Shown here piece by piece: positions 17,374 to 26,352 of a DNA stretch of 64,000 bases (the stretch's first letter is position 1; the number at the start of each line of letters is the position of its first letter). The notes under the pieces are model-generated. The model was not told the origin of the DNA and made no database searches. It saw only the letters and a program-made list of their open reading frames with translations. A program made the translations under genes and the position numbers. Origin of the DNA: Christensenella sp. UBA7703 (lineage in GTDB: Bacteria > Bacillota > Clostridia > Christensenellales > CAG-138); NCBI GenBank assembly GCA_002482505.1, contig DLGD01000007.1:1-64000 (forward strand), written 5' to 3'.

Positions 17374-17891
17374 AACGCCTCTCCCTGATGATCTTGCTCC
17401 TCAGCGCGCTGTTCTTGTTCTCGCTTGCCGGTTGTGAGGACGCAACCCCCGTGCTCGCGGGCACGCCTACCCCCGCCGCCACGCCTACTCCCCTGCCCGA
17501 TCCGTTTTCAGCGGAGATCACGGCGGCGCCCGTTGCGACCGATGCACTTGGCAATGCCATCGCCGGAGACGATCATTATTGGCAGTATCTTTCCTTTGGT
17601 GCGCTCCGGGTTTATGAGTATGACGATGGCACTTTCCTCGATGGCATCTGCGTCAACGCCTACCCCCAGCCGCTCGACGGCGAAGTAAACATCGTTTATA
17701 CGACTGCGGATGGCAAGATTTGCGGCATCGGTAAGATTCACAATGTACTCGGCACAACGCTTCTTCAGACGGGTTCCAATGCGATCTACGCGGAGATCAA
17801 CACCGATATCGACGTGACAAGCATGGATTTTGCTCTCGTCGTGAAGACCGCTTTTGCGCCCGTTGCGGCGGTTGCATCGCCCACGCCGTGA
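17370..17891 (+). CDS. Small lipoprotein with a Thr-Pro linker
   Basis: A 173-residue exported protein: signal peptide, lipobox LAGC (Cys22), then a Thr/Pro-rich stretch (TPTPAATPTPLPDP) and a small beta-rich domain (about 55-165) with no motif I recognise. The start overlaps pncB by 4 bases, so it is translated from the pncB message. A link with NAD salvage is not known to me; placement may simply be convenience. A terminator follows. Confidence 0.8.
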   Translation: MKRLSLMILLLSALFLFSLAGCEDATPVLAGTPTPAATPTPLPDPFSAEITAAPVATDALGNAIAGDDHYWQYLSFGALRVYEYDDGTFLDGICVNAYPQPLDGEVNIVYTTADGKICGIGKIHNVLGTTLLQTGSNAIYAEINTDIDVTSMDFALVVKTAFAPVAAVASPTP

Positions 17892-17945
17892 TGATTTACG
17901 TACACAGCGAATCTAGCAACAGTACAAAAAATCAGCTTGCATCGC

Positions 17946-17974
17946 AAAAGCCCCGCCGGATGGCGGGGCTTTGT
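17946..17974. terminator. Bidirectional terminator, lipoprotein and PLP-enzyme genes
   Basis: AAAGCCCCGCC-GGAT-GGCGGGGCTTT between two converging genes. Confidence 0.9.
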
Positions 17975-17998
17975 GTGTTGCTTTCTTGGATCGATTGC

Positions 17999-19465
17999 TT
18001 ATTTGACGAGGCCGGTCGCAGCGTTGAACTCGTCGATGAGCGCGTCGATTTGAGCTGCTTCCGCATGCATATCGGTCCAGTAGTTTTCGTCATACCACTG
18101 CGCGTTGATCTCTTCGACCGTCTTGCCCTGCTGTTCCACCCAAGTATAGTACTTGAGGTTGTGGATACGCTTGCGGCCTTCATAGGTGAGCTCTTCCATG
18201 ACATCCGTACGGATACCGTGGAGATGTTCTGCATAGTCGGCTGCTGCCTTGACTTCGCTGTACGGACCGTCCGCTTCAACAAGCTCTTCGATGCGGCTGC
18301 CGTACATCACGCCGGAGTCGGTTGCAACCGTCGCGAGCACGTCATGCTCGGTCAGTTCATAGTATTTCGCCATCTTGATGCAGCAGAGCATGTTCGCGAT
18401 GCCGGAGATACCCAGCAGCGAGAGCTTCTCGATGAAGTCCGCCGGAACGCCGACTTCTTCGATGAGGTACTTTCTGCCTGCCGGATCGTTGAAGAGTCGG
18501 AGCAGCTTCTGGCTGTCTTCGTCGTCGATGTCGATGACCATGTCGGTGTTCTTCACGTTGTGAATCCACGGGACATGCTTATCGCCGATGCCTTCAATGC
18601 GGTGTCCGCCGAAGCCGTTGTTGAGCAACGTCGGGCACTGGAGCGCTTCGCCGACTGCCAGCTTGCTAGTGGGATAGACTTCCTTGAGGTAGTCGCCCGC
18701 GGACATGGTGCCCGCGCTGCCACTCGTGAAGGCCGCGCCCGCAAAACGGTCGCCTTCGCGCTTGATGGACTCAAACGCATCCGCGATAGCTTTGCCAGTC
18801 ACCTGATAGTGCCAAACGCAGTTACCCATCTCCTCAAACTGGTTGAAGATCATGACGTCTTTGCGCGTCGTCTTAAGTTCCCAGGTTTTGTCAAAGATTT
18901 CTTTGACGTTGCTCTCGCAGCCCGGCGTTGCGATGATTTCGCCAGCGACGGTCTTGAGCCAGTCAAAGCGCTCTTTGCTCATCTCCGCAGGGAGAATCGC
19001 GATCGAATCGCAGGAGAGCAGAGCGGAGTTGTATGCGCCGCCGCGGCAATAGTTGCCGGTGCTGGGCCAAACAGCCTTGTGATAGGTGGGGTCAAACTGG
19101 CCCGTCACGAGGCGCGGCACGAGGCAGCCAAACGATGCGCCAACTTTGTGGCAGCCCGTCGGGAACCATTTGCCGGTCAAAATGATGATGCGTGCCTTGA
19201 CGCCGGAAAGAGCGGACGGTACTTCGATGAAGTTCACGCCGCCAAACTTGCCGCCTTTTTCCTTCGGCTCGTTGCGCCAGCTAATGCGGAATAGGTTCAG
19301 CGGGTTGATGTCCCAAAGGCCAACGTTGGTCAGCTTCTCTTTGATGCTATCCGGGATCAGATCCGGGTTACGCATCTGGGAAATTTTCGGGATGATGATG
19401 CCCTTCTCGCGCGCTCTGTCGATGCTGTGCTGAAGGCCTTCGCGGTTTTTCGTCAGGTCGATCAT
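17999..19465 (-). CDS. Fold-type II PLP-dependent enzyme (cysteine synthase-like)
   Basis: A 488-residue protein of the tryptophan-synthase-beta/cysteine-synthase superfamily. The PLP lysine is probably Lys107 in TGCHKVGASFG, and a phosphate-binding loop is TSGSAGTMSAGDY (about 255-267). It is much longer than cysteine synthase and has several unusual cysteines (CCIK, STGNYCRGG). Databases usually call such proteins PLP-dependent subunit beta; the substrate is unknown. I chose the ATG at 19465, as AGGAG is 8 bases upstream; the GTG at 19474 abuts that site. It is a single gene with its own promoter. Confidence 0.8.
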   Translation of the reverse strand: MIDLTKNREGLQHSIDRAREKGIIIPKISQMRNPDLIPDSIKEKLTNVGLWDINPLNLFRISWRNEPKEKGGKFGGVNFIEVPSALSGVKARIIILTGKWFPTGCHKVGASFGCLVPRLVTGQFDPTYHKAVWPSTGNYCRGGAYNSALLSCDSIAILPAEMSKERFDWLKTVAGEIIATPGCESNVKEIFDKTWELKTTRKDVMIFNQFEEMGNCVWHYQVTGKAIADAFESIKREGDRFAGAAFTSGSAGTMSAGDYLKEVYPTSKLAVGEALQCPTLLNNGFGGHRIEGIGDKHVPWIHNVKNTDMVIDIDDEDSQKLLRLFNDPAGRKYLIEEVGVPADFIEKLSLLGISGIANMLCCIKMAKYYELTEHDVLATVATDSGVMYGSRIEELVEADGPYSEVKAAADYAEHLHGIRTDVMEELTYEGRKRIHNLKYYTWVEQQGKTVEEINAQWYDENYWTDMHAEAAQIDALIDEFNAATGLVK

Positions 19466-19484
19466 GTATTTCACTCCTAAAAAT

Positions 19485-19515
19485 ATTATAGATAGAAATG
19501 CCCTATTTCTCTATC
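19485..19515 (-). promoter_or_regulatory. -10 box and palindrome before the PLP-enzyme gene
   Basis: On the minus strand TATAAT (19485-19490) sits just downstream of an imperfect palindrome, 19491-19515, whose core is AGAAAT-GCCCT-ATTTCT. No good -35 is seen, which fits an activator- or repressor-controlled promoter. Confidence 0.5.
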
Positions 19516-19628
19516 AGCATACAGCAAGAAACACGGTTTGTAAACCCAAAACGGGTAAAAATATGAAATATATTTATGCTTTCTAATTTTTTGTTTGGAT
19601 TGTTGTCGGTTTCCGAACTATGCCGGAT

Positions 19629-20783
19629 TCAATTCTGATTTGTATCACTCGAAGCACCAAATCTCGCATCATATGCGAGTAAAAGATCGACCGCTTCCCC
19701 ATAGCTCTTGATGCCGCTTGGTTGCGAATTGTGCTTGAGGTAGGCGTCGTTTCGCCGATCCGCGCTCTGCCGAACCTCGCCGGAAAACGCTCTCCAATAA
19801 GCGTTGTACGCCGAAAAATCGCGCCAGATCGCGTCTCCATACGCCTCCGTTGCGGCAAGATAGCGCGTGCTGTCCGCACTGTAGAGCGCGTTGCCCGCAA
19901 CAATGAGCGCATAGGCAAGCCCGCTGTAGCGGACGTTTGGATCACCTGACGACAGGCACGCCAGATACCCCGTCAACTCCGCTTCGTTCTCGCTTGCGAT
20001 GCCGGTTTGGTGCGCCATCTCGTGCGCAGCAGCTTGATAGAGGAGCAGCGGCGGCTGATCTGCATTCACGTTTGGTTCTGCCGTGAGCCCGATGTAGATA
20101 CCGGAAATTCCCTGCCAAGACAGCCCGCGCGACCAAAAAATCTGTTTGGCGCGGGTCGGATCAGGCGGGATGACCGTGATTTCTTTATGAAGTGAGTCAT
20201 ATGCTTGCGTGAGCGTTTGAAAGAGTTTCCCTTTGCTCTCCTTCGGGGCAAACACGCCGTTTTCGTCCTCGTGCAACGTCTCTCGAAGCGTTCGCGCCTC
20301 GATAGCAGTTTTCAGTACAAACGCTTCCAGCTCGTTCACGGAACGTGTTTCAATCGTCAACTCCATGCGTTGTGCTAGCGGCTCTCGAAAATAATTGAAT
20401 CCCCACGTAGCGTAAAAGAGATTCAGTACGATTCCTCCAGCGAGTAAAATCGAAGCAAGCGTGCTGATGAGACGTGAAAGCTTGATTTTGCACAAGACAA
20501 GCTGAATCAAGCGCACCAGAAGCAAGGCTGAAACACCAAGCGCAAGAAAATAGAGTAAAAACTCCGCAATCGAAAACGGAACAAGGCTGGTCAAAGCCGA
20601 GATCGCGCGCCGAATCGGCAGATAGATTCCTTCGCTGTAATGCTGCTCCATCCATGCGCTTTTCCCTGCGAGCAGGCGCGGCCAGTTGAGACCCAGCAGA
20701 ATCAGGCCTGCGCCAAAGCAAGCGCGCACGAGGATTCCTGTTGCAGAGGATTGTGTTTTGTTCTTCGTTTCCCGTTTTGTCAT
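19629..20783 (-). CDS. DUF3810 family membrane zinc-metallopeptidase-like protein
   Basis: A 384-residue protein. The first 130 or so residues hold three hydrophobic segments; the rest is soluble and contains AAAHEMAHQTG (an HExxH zinc site) followed about 10 residues later by ENEAELTGYLA, as in the DUF3810 family. A proteolytic role is inferred from HExxH. The start ATG at 20783 has no ribosome binding site and a TATAAT box ends 6 bases before it; the longer frame to 20975 runs into the divergent gene and does not look like protein. Confidence 0.8.
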   Translation of the reverse strand: MTKRETKNKTQSSATGILVRACFGAGLILLGLNWPRLLAGKSAWMEQHYSEGIYLPIRRAISALTSLVPFSIAEFLLYFLALGVSALLLVRLIQLVLCKIKLSRLISTLASILLAGGIVLNLFYATWGFNYFREPLAQRMELTIETRSVNELEAFVLKTAIEARTLRETLHEDENGVFAPKESKGKLFQTLTQAYDSLHKEITVIPPDPTRAKQIFWSRGLSWQGISGIYIGLTAEPNVNADQPPLLLYQAAAHEMAHQTGIASENEAELTGYLACLSSGDPNVRYSGLAYALIVAGNALYSADSTRYLAATEAYGDAIWRDFSAYNAYWRAFSGEVRQSADRRNDAYLKHNSQPSGIKSYGEAVDLLLAYDARFGASSDTNQN

Positions 20784-20789
20784 GGAGCG

Positions 20790-20795
20790 ATTATA
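20790..20795 (-). promoter_or_regulatory. -10 box abutting the DUF3810 start
   Basis: On the minus strand TATAAT is followed by CGCTCC and the ATG, so transcription would begin at or next to the start codon. Confidence 0.45.
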
Positions 20796-20897
20796 CCACC
20801 CGATTGTGGCGTAATCTATACCAAACCCGTACAAACCATCTGTTTTTCTGGCGCAACAGTTCCCCGCGTGATACAATATAGCGTGAGGTTTATGTAA

Positions 20898-21728
20898 ATG
20901 GAAATCGGGCTTTCGACGGCAAGTTACTTTCAAAAAATGCAGATTGAGGATGCAATTCTCAATATTGGCGCGCACGGTGTTCGCGTTTGCGAGGTGTTTC
21001 TAAATACATTTTCAGAGTATGAGCCGTCGTTTGTCGAGCTGCTGGCAGAGCGGCTTACGCAAGCAAATGTGCGCGTGTTCAGCGTGCATCCCATGAGCAT
21101 GCAGTTCGAGCCACAGCTCTTTTCCATCCATCCCCGCCAGCGGCAGGATGCACTGGATCTCTATGAACGTGTGCTAGCTGCGGGAAAACGTCTCGGCGCA
21201 CAGTGCTATGTGATGCACGGACCTGCGCGGCTCTTCGGCGGTGTGAAAAACATCGAGCTTGCTCGCATCGCTCCGATTTTTGTCGACCTCGCGGAACGTG
21301 CGTCAGGCTATGGCATTCAACTCACGCTCGAAAATGTGAGCTGGTGTGTGTTCAACGAACCGGAGTTTGGCGCGCGCTTGCAGGAGTTGACCAACGGCGC
21401 AATCAAACACACGCTGGACGTCAAACAAGCGGTTCGCAGCGGGCATGACCCGATGGACTACATCCGCGCGGTTGGCGAACAAATCGTCAACGTACATCTC
21501 TGCGACGCAACGCAGCTGCCTTCCGGCGGCGTACGGTATGATATGCCCGGCTTTGGTGAATATGATTTTGAAGCGATGTTCAACCTGCTTGGCAAAAAGG
21601 GGTTCACCGGCCCCGCTTTTATCGAAGTGTACAGCGACATGTACAGCGAAATTCCAGTTTTGTATGATAGTTTAGCGCGGATCAACGAGATCGTTTCGCG
21701 CTCCTGCTACGGCAAAACAACATACTAA
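20898..21728 (+). CDS. Sugar phosphate isomerase/epimerase-like TIM barrel protein
   Basis: A 276-residue protein of the xylose-isomerase-like / AP endonuclease family 2 barrel. Likely metal ligands are in HGPAR (His near residue 104), LENVSW (Glu near 144), TLDVKQA (Asp), VHLCDA (His/Asp) and FIEVYS (Glu). Members isomerise sugars or, less often, act on DNA; the local context (pgi, pfkB) supports sugar metabolism. GAGG lies 8 bases before the ATG. A TACAAT at 20873-20878 may be its -10 box. Confidence 0.85.
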   Translation: MEIGLSTASYFQKMQIEDAILNIGAHGVRVCEVFLNTFSEYEPSFVELLAERLTQANVRVFSVHPMSMQFEPQLFSIHPRQRQDALDLYERVLAAGKRLGAQCYVMHGPARLFGGVKNIELARIAPIFVDLAERASGYGIQLTLENVSWCVFNEPEFGARLQELTNGAIKHTLDVKQAVRSGHDPMDYIRAVGEQIVNVHLCDATQLPSGGVRYDMPGFGEYDFEAMFNLLGKKGFTGPAFIEVYSDMYSEIPVLYDSLARINEIVSRSCYGKTTY

Positions 21729-21854
21729 TATTTTTACTCACGCGCTTTCTTGTGACAACAATATATGATATGATACGTTGTCTTGCAAATATTCGTGTTT
21801 CATGAGCGAAGCTTTGAATATAACAATCATCTGAACCAACGGGAGGAAACATTG

Positions 21855-23285
21855 ATGAACGAACGGTATCTGGACGAATCCTGGCGCCAATCCATGCGCG
21901 TCAAGTTGGATTTTAACAACATGATGTCCGATCAACTCGGCAACCGCGGCATCTACCGCCGCGAGCTGGAAGGCATGCAGGCGCAGCTTGACGCGGCTGT
22001 TGTGAGCACGCGCGCAAAGCGCCCGATTATGCGCTGGCGCGAGCTGCCGTATAATCAGGACGAGGTTGTAAAATCCATTCTGGAAGAGGCTGCAAGAATC
22101 CGTGACACGTTTGACGACTTTGTCGTGCTCGGCATCGGCGGCAGCGCGCTGGGTCCTATCGCCGTGCAACAGGCGCTTAACCACCTGCACTACAACGACC
22201 TCCCGCGCGAAAAGCGTAACGGCCCGCGTCTTTTTGTCGAAGACAATATTGACCCGGAACGTATGGCGGCTTTGTTGGATGTGGTGGATGTCGAGAAGAC
22301 CTGCTTTAACGTCATCAGCAAATCCGGCGGCACGTCCGAAACCATGAGCCAGTTGCTTATCATCGCATCGCTGCTACATGAAAAGCTCGGCGCGGATATC
22401 AGCACACATCTGATCGCAACCACGGACGAAACCAAGGGAAACCTGATCAAGATTGCAAAAGCCGAAAATCTCAAGACGTATTTCATTCCCGAAGGCGTTG
22501 GCGGCAGATTTTCCGAGCTTTGCCCGGTGGGGCTGCTTGCTGCCGCCGTCTGCGGAATCGATATTCGTGAGTTGCTCGCAGGCGCGGCATTCATGGACGC
22601 GATCTGCGACAGCCAACGCGATGTTTGGAAAAACCCCGCCTACATGCTCGCCACCCTGCAGGTTGCCAGCATGAAGCGCGGCTGCAACATCAGCGTCATG
22701 ATGCCGTATGCGGATTCGCTTCGCTACATGGCGGACTGGTATGCCCAGCTTTGGGCGGAATCCCTCGGCAAAAAAACCGATTGGGACGGCAACACCGTAA
22801 ACGCGGGACAAACCCCTGTTAAGAGCCTCGGCGTGACAGATCAACACTCTCAGGTGCAGCTCTATACGGAAGGCCCGTTTGATAAAGTGCTGACCTTCCT
22901 CGCAGTCGACAAATATCGCTGCGAAACCATGATCAGCGATGGTTATTTCGATGTGCCGGATGTTTCCTTCCTCTGCGGGCACACGCAGAACGAGCTGATC
23001 GCAGCCGAACTCAAAGCGACGGAATACGCCGTGAGCAAGAGCGGGCACCTCAACCACACGATCCTGCTGCCGGAAGTTAACGCGTTCACGGTCGGGCAAC
23101 TCCTCTTCCTCTTCGAGATGGCGACGGCATTTGCAGGCGAACTGCTGAACATCAACGCCTTTGATCAACCCGGCGTCGAAGAAGGCAAGAAGGCGACCTA
23201 TGCGCTGCTCGGCAAACAAGGCTACGACGAAAAACGCGCGGAGCTTGCCGCAATCCCCGAAAAGAACGAGAAATTCATCATCTAA
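21855..23285 (+). CDS. pgi: Glucose-6-phosphate isomerase
   Basis: Interconverts glucose 6-phosphate and fructose 6-phosphate. Motifs: VLGIGGSALGP, SKSGGTSETMSQ (phosphate loop), PEGVGGRFSELCPVG, DQHSQVQLY and SGHLNHTILLPEV in the active-site region. I chose the ATG at 21855, with GGGAGG 8 bases upstream; the open frame to 21783 is an extension. The protein is 476 residues. The upstream region has GACAAC-N17-GTTGTC around a TGATAC-like -10 (21751-21779). A GNAT gene starts 4 bases after the stop. Confidence 0.95.
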   Translation: MNERYLDESWRQSMRVKLDFNNMMSDQLGNRGIYRRELEGMQAQLDAAVVSTRAKRPIMRWRELPYNQDEVVKSILEEAARIRDTFDDFVVLGIGGSALGPIAVQQALNHLHYNDLPREKRNGPRLFVEDNIDPERMAALLDVVDVEKTCFNVISKSGGTSETMSQLLIIASLLHEKLGADISTHLIATTDETKGNLIKIAKAENLKTYFIPEGVGGRFSELCPVGLLAAAVCGIDIRELLAGAAFMDAICDSQRDVWKNPAYMLATLQVASMKRGCNISVMMPYADSLRYMADWYAQLWAESLGKKTDWDGNTVNAGQTPVKSLGVTDQHSQVQLYTEGPFDKVLTFLAVDKYRCETMISDGYFDVPDVSFLCGHTQNELIAAELKATEYAVSKSGHLNHTILLPEVNAFTVGQLLFLFEMATAFAGELLNINAFDQPGVEEGKKATYALLGKQGYDEKRAELAAIPEKNEKFII

Positions 23286-23289
23286 GCAT

Positions 23290-24303
23290 ATGATCACCAT
23301 TCGACCGCTCACCGCAGCGGACAAACAACAGGCAAGGGAAATTTGGGAGTTGCGTTTTCACGACTCCCTTTCCTTTATCGATTGGTTTTTTACCGAACGG
23401 TATTCTCCAGAAACATCGTTTTGCGCAGAAGAGAACGGGCGCATCCTCAGCATCCTCCACGGCAGCATCATGGAGCTTCGCGTGCGCGGGATCATTCTCC
23501 CCGCGATGATGATCTCCGGCGTGGCAACGCTCCCCGGCTATGAAGGACAAGGGCTGATGAAGCGCGTGCTCTTTGCGCTCTTTACAGAATGTCAGCGACG
23601 CAACATTCCGCTTGCGTTCCATAAGCCTTCCCATTTTTCGATCTATCGCGCGGTTGGCGAGTTTCCTTGCTATGACGCGCTGTTTCACACGAGAGAAACC
23701 GAACCGCAATCCCCTGTCGTTTGGGACGCGCTGCCGGATGCGGGTGCATTGTTGCGCGTCTACGAACAGGCAACCGCACATTACAGCGGCATCGTGATGC
23801 GCTCTTATGCAGATATGGAAAAGCGCATCCACGATTTGACCTGCGATGGAACAAAGTTTCTGCTGCACCAAACAGGTGGTGTGCTCGGTGGATACCTGTT
23901 TGCTTCCGAGGAGGACGACGGCTCGCTCTATTGTGAGGAAGCGCTCGCAACCACGCCTGTTGCATATGAAGCAATGCTCGCGCGGCTCCCGAAAGGCAGC
24001 GTTGTAAAGCTCCCGCCGGATGTGCCGATCAAGGGCGGCTTGCAGCCTTGGGGTGTGATGATTCCCGTCGATATTCCCCGACTCCTGCGCGCGCTTTGCG
24101 AAGAGGCGTCCGCGTTTCGCCTGGAGGTGTTGGACAGCATGATGCCCTGGAACAACGGCGTGTTTGACGCAGCGGGAAACAAAGTAAGTGACCCCGCGAC
24201 GGATACCCTCTCTGCCGGACGGCTTATGCAGTTCTTGTGCGGTTATCTTCCGTTTCAGGAATCGTTTTCTGAGCAGACTTGCTATTGTGCAGACGAGTAT
24301 TGA
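23290..24303 (+). CDS. Eis-like GNAT acetyltransferase
   Basis: A 337-residue protein with an N-terminal GNAT domain (about 1-130), including the acetyl-CoA motif VATLPGYEGQGLMKRVLF, and a second half resembling the Eis family (IPLAFHKPSHFSIYRAVGEF). Eis proteins acetylate aminoglycosides or protein lysines; here the C-terminal sterol-carrier-like domain seems shortened, so the substrate is open. I chose the ATG at 23290, 4 bases after pgi; no strong ribosome binding site is seen, so it is probably coupled to pgi. The open frame to 23161 lies inside pgi. Confidence 0.8.
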   Translation: MITIRPLTAADKQQAREIWELRFHDSLSFIDWFFTERYSPETSFCAEENGRILSILHGSIMELRVRGIILPAMMISGVATLPGYEGQGLMKRVLFALFTECQRRNIPLAFHKPSHFSIYRAVGEFPCYDALFHTRETEPQSPVVWDALPDAGALLRVYEQATAHYSGIVMRSYADMEKRIHDLTCDGTKFLLHQTGGVLGGYLFASEEDDGSLYCEEALATTPVAYEAMLARLPKGSVVKLPPDVPIKGGLQPWGVMIPVDIPRLLRALCEEASAFRLEVLDSMMPWNNGVFDAAGNKVSDPATDTLSAGRLMQFLCGYLPFQESFSEQTCYCADEY

Positions 24304-24368
24304 GTGCTTTTCGAACGCCCTTGTGCTAGAATAAATTCGTTCAATCATTTCTTGTAAGGAGATTTCCC

Positions 24369-25322
24369 ATGTACGATATCGTATCCCTCGGCGAACTGCT
24401 GATTGACTTTACAGAGAGCGGCATCTCTGCCGCCGGTCAACGCCTCTTTGAGCAAAATCCCGGCGGCGCGGTCACAAACCTGCTCTGCGCGGCCTCCCAA
24501 TGCGGCGCAAAAACGGGCTTCATCGGCAAGGTCGGAAACGATATGCACGGCGCGTTCCTCAAGCAGGCGATGGTAGATGCGGGCGTTGACATGCACGCAC
24601 TCATTGAAGCGGACGACGTATTCACGACGATGGCGTTCGTCGCGCTCAAACCCAGTGGCGAGCGTGAATTTTCCTTTGCCCGCAAACCCGGCGCCGATAC
24701 CCAACTTCGCGCTGACGAGTTGGATCGCGACATGCTGACGCACACGCGCGTGTTCCACACAGGTTCGCTTTCGCTCACGCAAGAGCCGTCGCGCGCGGCA
24801 ACCTATGAGGCGATCGACATTGCAAAAGCAGCGGGAGCCGTGATTTCCTACGACCCGAACTATCGCGCGTCGCTCTGGTCAAGCCGTGAGGAAGCGATCC
24901 GCTTCATGCGCTCATTGATTGTTACCGCCGACATCATGAAAGTTTCCGACGAGGAACTGCCGCTCCTCACGGGCGAAACCGACCCCGAAAAAGCCGCCGA
25001 TGTGTTAATGGATCAGGGCGTAAAGATTGTTGCAATTACGCTAGGCTCCGAAGGTGCTTATATTCGCATCCGAAATGAAAACCGGATTGTCCCGGGATTT
25101 CGTGCAAATGCTGTGGATACCACCGGCGCAGGCGACTCCTTCTTTGGTGGATTTCTCTACCGATTTCTCACCTCGGGCAAATCGCTCAAACAGGTCACCA
25201 TCGACGATGCGGCGGATTATGCCCGCTTTGGCAACGCGACTGCCTCGCTGTGCGTCGAGCGGCGCGGCGGAATTCCCGCAATGCCGAAACTTGCCGAAGT
25301 GCTGGAACGGCTCAAACAATAA
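24369..25322 (+). CDS. PfkB-family carbohydrate kinase (fructokinase-like)
   Basis: Ribokinase-fold sugar kinase, 317 residues. It opens with VSLGELLIDF, has NPGGAVTNLLCAASQCG (substrate side) and the C-terminal signature DTTGAGDSFFGGFLY with the catalytic Asp. The pattern is closest to fructokinases, but the substrate cannot be fixed from sequence. TAAGGAG lies 8 bases before the ATG. A strong terminator follows; a DeoR regulator is next. Confidence 0.9.
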   Translation: MYDIVSLGELLIDFTESGISAAGQRLFEQNPGGAVTNLLCAASQCGAKTGFIGKVGNDMHGAFLKQAMVDAGVDMHALIEADDVFTTMAFVALKPSGEREFSFARKPGADTQLRADELDRDMLTHTRVFHTGSLSLTQEPSRAATYEAIDIAKAAGAVISYDPNYRASLWSSREEAIRFMRSLIVTADIMKVSDEELPLLTGETDPEKAADVLMDQGVKIVAITLGSEGAYIRIRNENRIVPGFRANAVDTTGAGDSFFGGFLYRFLTSGKSLKQVTIDDAADYARFGNATASLCVERRGGIPAMPKLAEVLERLKQ

Positions 25323-25341
25323 ACTCTAGCGGCTCAACTTT

Positions 25342-25366
25342 GCCCCGCCTTCGGCGGGGCTTTTCC
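25342..25366 (+). terminator. Terminator of the PfkB kinase gene
   Basis: GCCCCGCC-TTC-GGCGGGGC followed by TTTTCC. Confidence 0.9.
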
Positions 25367-25439
25367 TATCGATTCTGGAATAAGATTTTACTTAAAAAAA
25401 AGAATTTTGTTATATTGATCGTGTTTAGTAAAACAATTC

Positions 25440-25468
25440 TTGTTGTATCTTAACATTCGTGTTATGAT
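25440..25468 (+). promoter_or_regulatory. Promoter of the DeoR gene
   Basis: TTGTTG and TATGAT with a 17-base spacer; the message would start about 20 bases before the start codon. Confidence 0.65.
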
Positions 25469-25492
25469 TGTGTTATATGGAGGATTGCACGC

Positions 25493-26263
25493 ATGATGAA
25501 TGAACGAATTGCAAAAGTACGGGATTATATTCAGTCCCGCGGTGAAGTCAGCGTATCCGAGTTGCAGTCTCTCTATGAGGGCTATTCTTCCATGACCATC
25601 TGGCGCGATCTCAAGCAACTAGAAGAGCAGGGTTATATTCGGCGCGTTCACGGCGGTGTGATCTCTATGCAAACCGCGGCTCTTCAGATTGAGGGTGTTT
25701 ATAGCAAGCGCGCACGGGAAAACACGCGGCAAAAAATCGCAATCGCAAAAGCCGCGCTGGAACTGATCCATCCGGGACACGCAGTCTACATGGACGCCGG
25801 AAGTACGCTGATGACCGTTGCCAACCACATGGGAAACGACCGCTATACCATCGTCACCAGCGGCGCGAACATCGCAATCGAGCTCTCTCAACGGCACACG
25901 TGCGATGTACTACTCACCGGCGGGCAAATCAGCGAAAACACACTTTCCTGCTCCGGCGCACAGGCAGAGGCGTTTATTTCAAGCATCAACATCGATCTTG
26001 CGCTCATGTCCCCTTCCGGCTTCTCGCTGCGTACGGGTTTTACAAGCGGCAGCCAGAGCGAGAGTCTCTTAAAACGCGCGGTGATCTCCAAGGCTGCGAA
26101 GGTCGTTATCCTGATGGACAATTCCAAGATCGGGCGCTCACTTCCATTTACGTTTGCGAACCTCTCCGATATTGATCTGTTGATCTGCGATTCACCGCTG
26201 CCAAAGGAAGTTTCTGCGGAGCTCAAGGAACAAGGTGTCAATATCGTCGTAGCCGAAGGATAA
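25493..26263 (+). CDS. DeoR-family transcriptional regulator
   Basis: DNA-binding regulator of sugar metabolism, 256 residues. An N-terminal winged helix (about 1-57, with the SSMTIWRDLKQLEEQGYIRRVHGG recognition region) precedes a DeoR sensor domain (about 75-230) that normally binds a phosphosugar. AUG choices are two adjacent codons; GGAGG lies upstream of both. It may regulate the preceding pfkB kinase or itself; no operator can be named. Confidence 0.92.
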   Translation: MMNERIAKVRDYIQSRGEVSVSELQSLYEGYSSMTIWRDLKQLEEQGYIRRVHGGVISMQTAALQIEGVYSKRARENTRQKIAIAKAALELIHPGHAVYMDAGSTLMTVANHMGNDRYTIVTSGANIAIELSQRHTCDVLLTGGQISENTLSCSGAQAEAFISSINIDLALMSPSGFSLRTGFTSGSQSESLLKRAVISKAAKVVILMDNSKIGRSLPFTFANLSDIDLLICDSPLPKEVSAELKEQGVNIVVAEG

Positions 26264-26280
26264 TCTATCTGAGTACAATT

Positions 26281-26320
26281 TAACAGGAGCCACCGATTTC
26301 ATTCGGAGGCTCCTGTTTGT
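26281..26320. terminator. Bidirectional terminator, deoR and GDSL genes
   Basis: AACAGGAGCC and GGCTCCTGTT pair around an inner CCGA/TCGG, followed by TTTG, between converging genes. Confidence 0.8.
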
Positions 26321-26352
26321 TGCATATGGAATATCTAGGTTTTGCACGTTTC

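Noticed and set aside
17888..19294. Open frame of 468 codons opposite the PLP-enzyme gene
   Set aside because: The minus-strand frame has clear family motifs and a ribosome binding site. The plus-strand frame has low-complexity His/Asp/Arg content typical of shadows and would have to read through the terminator at 17946-17974.
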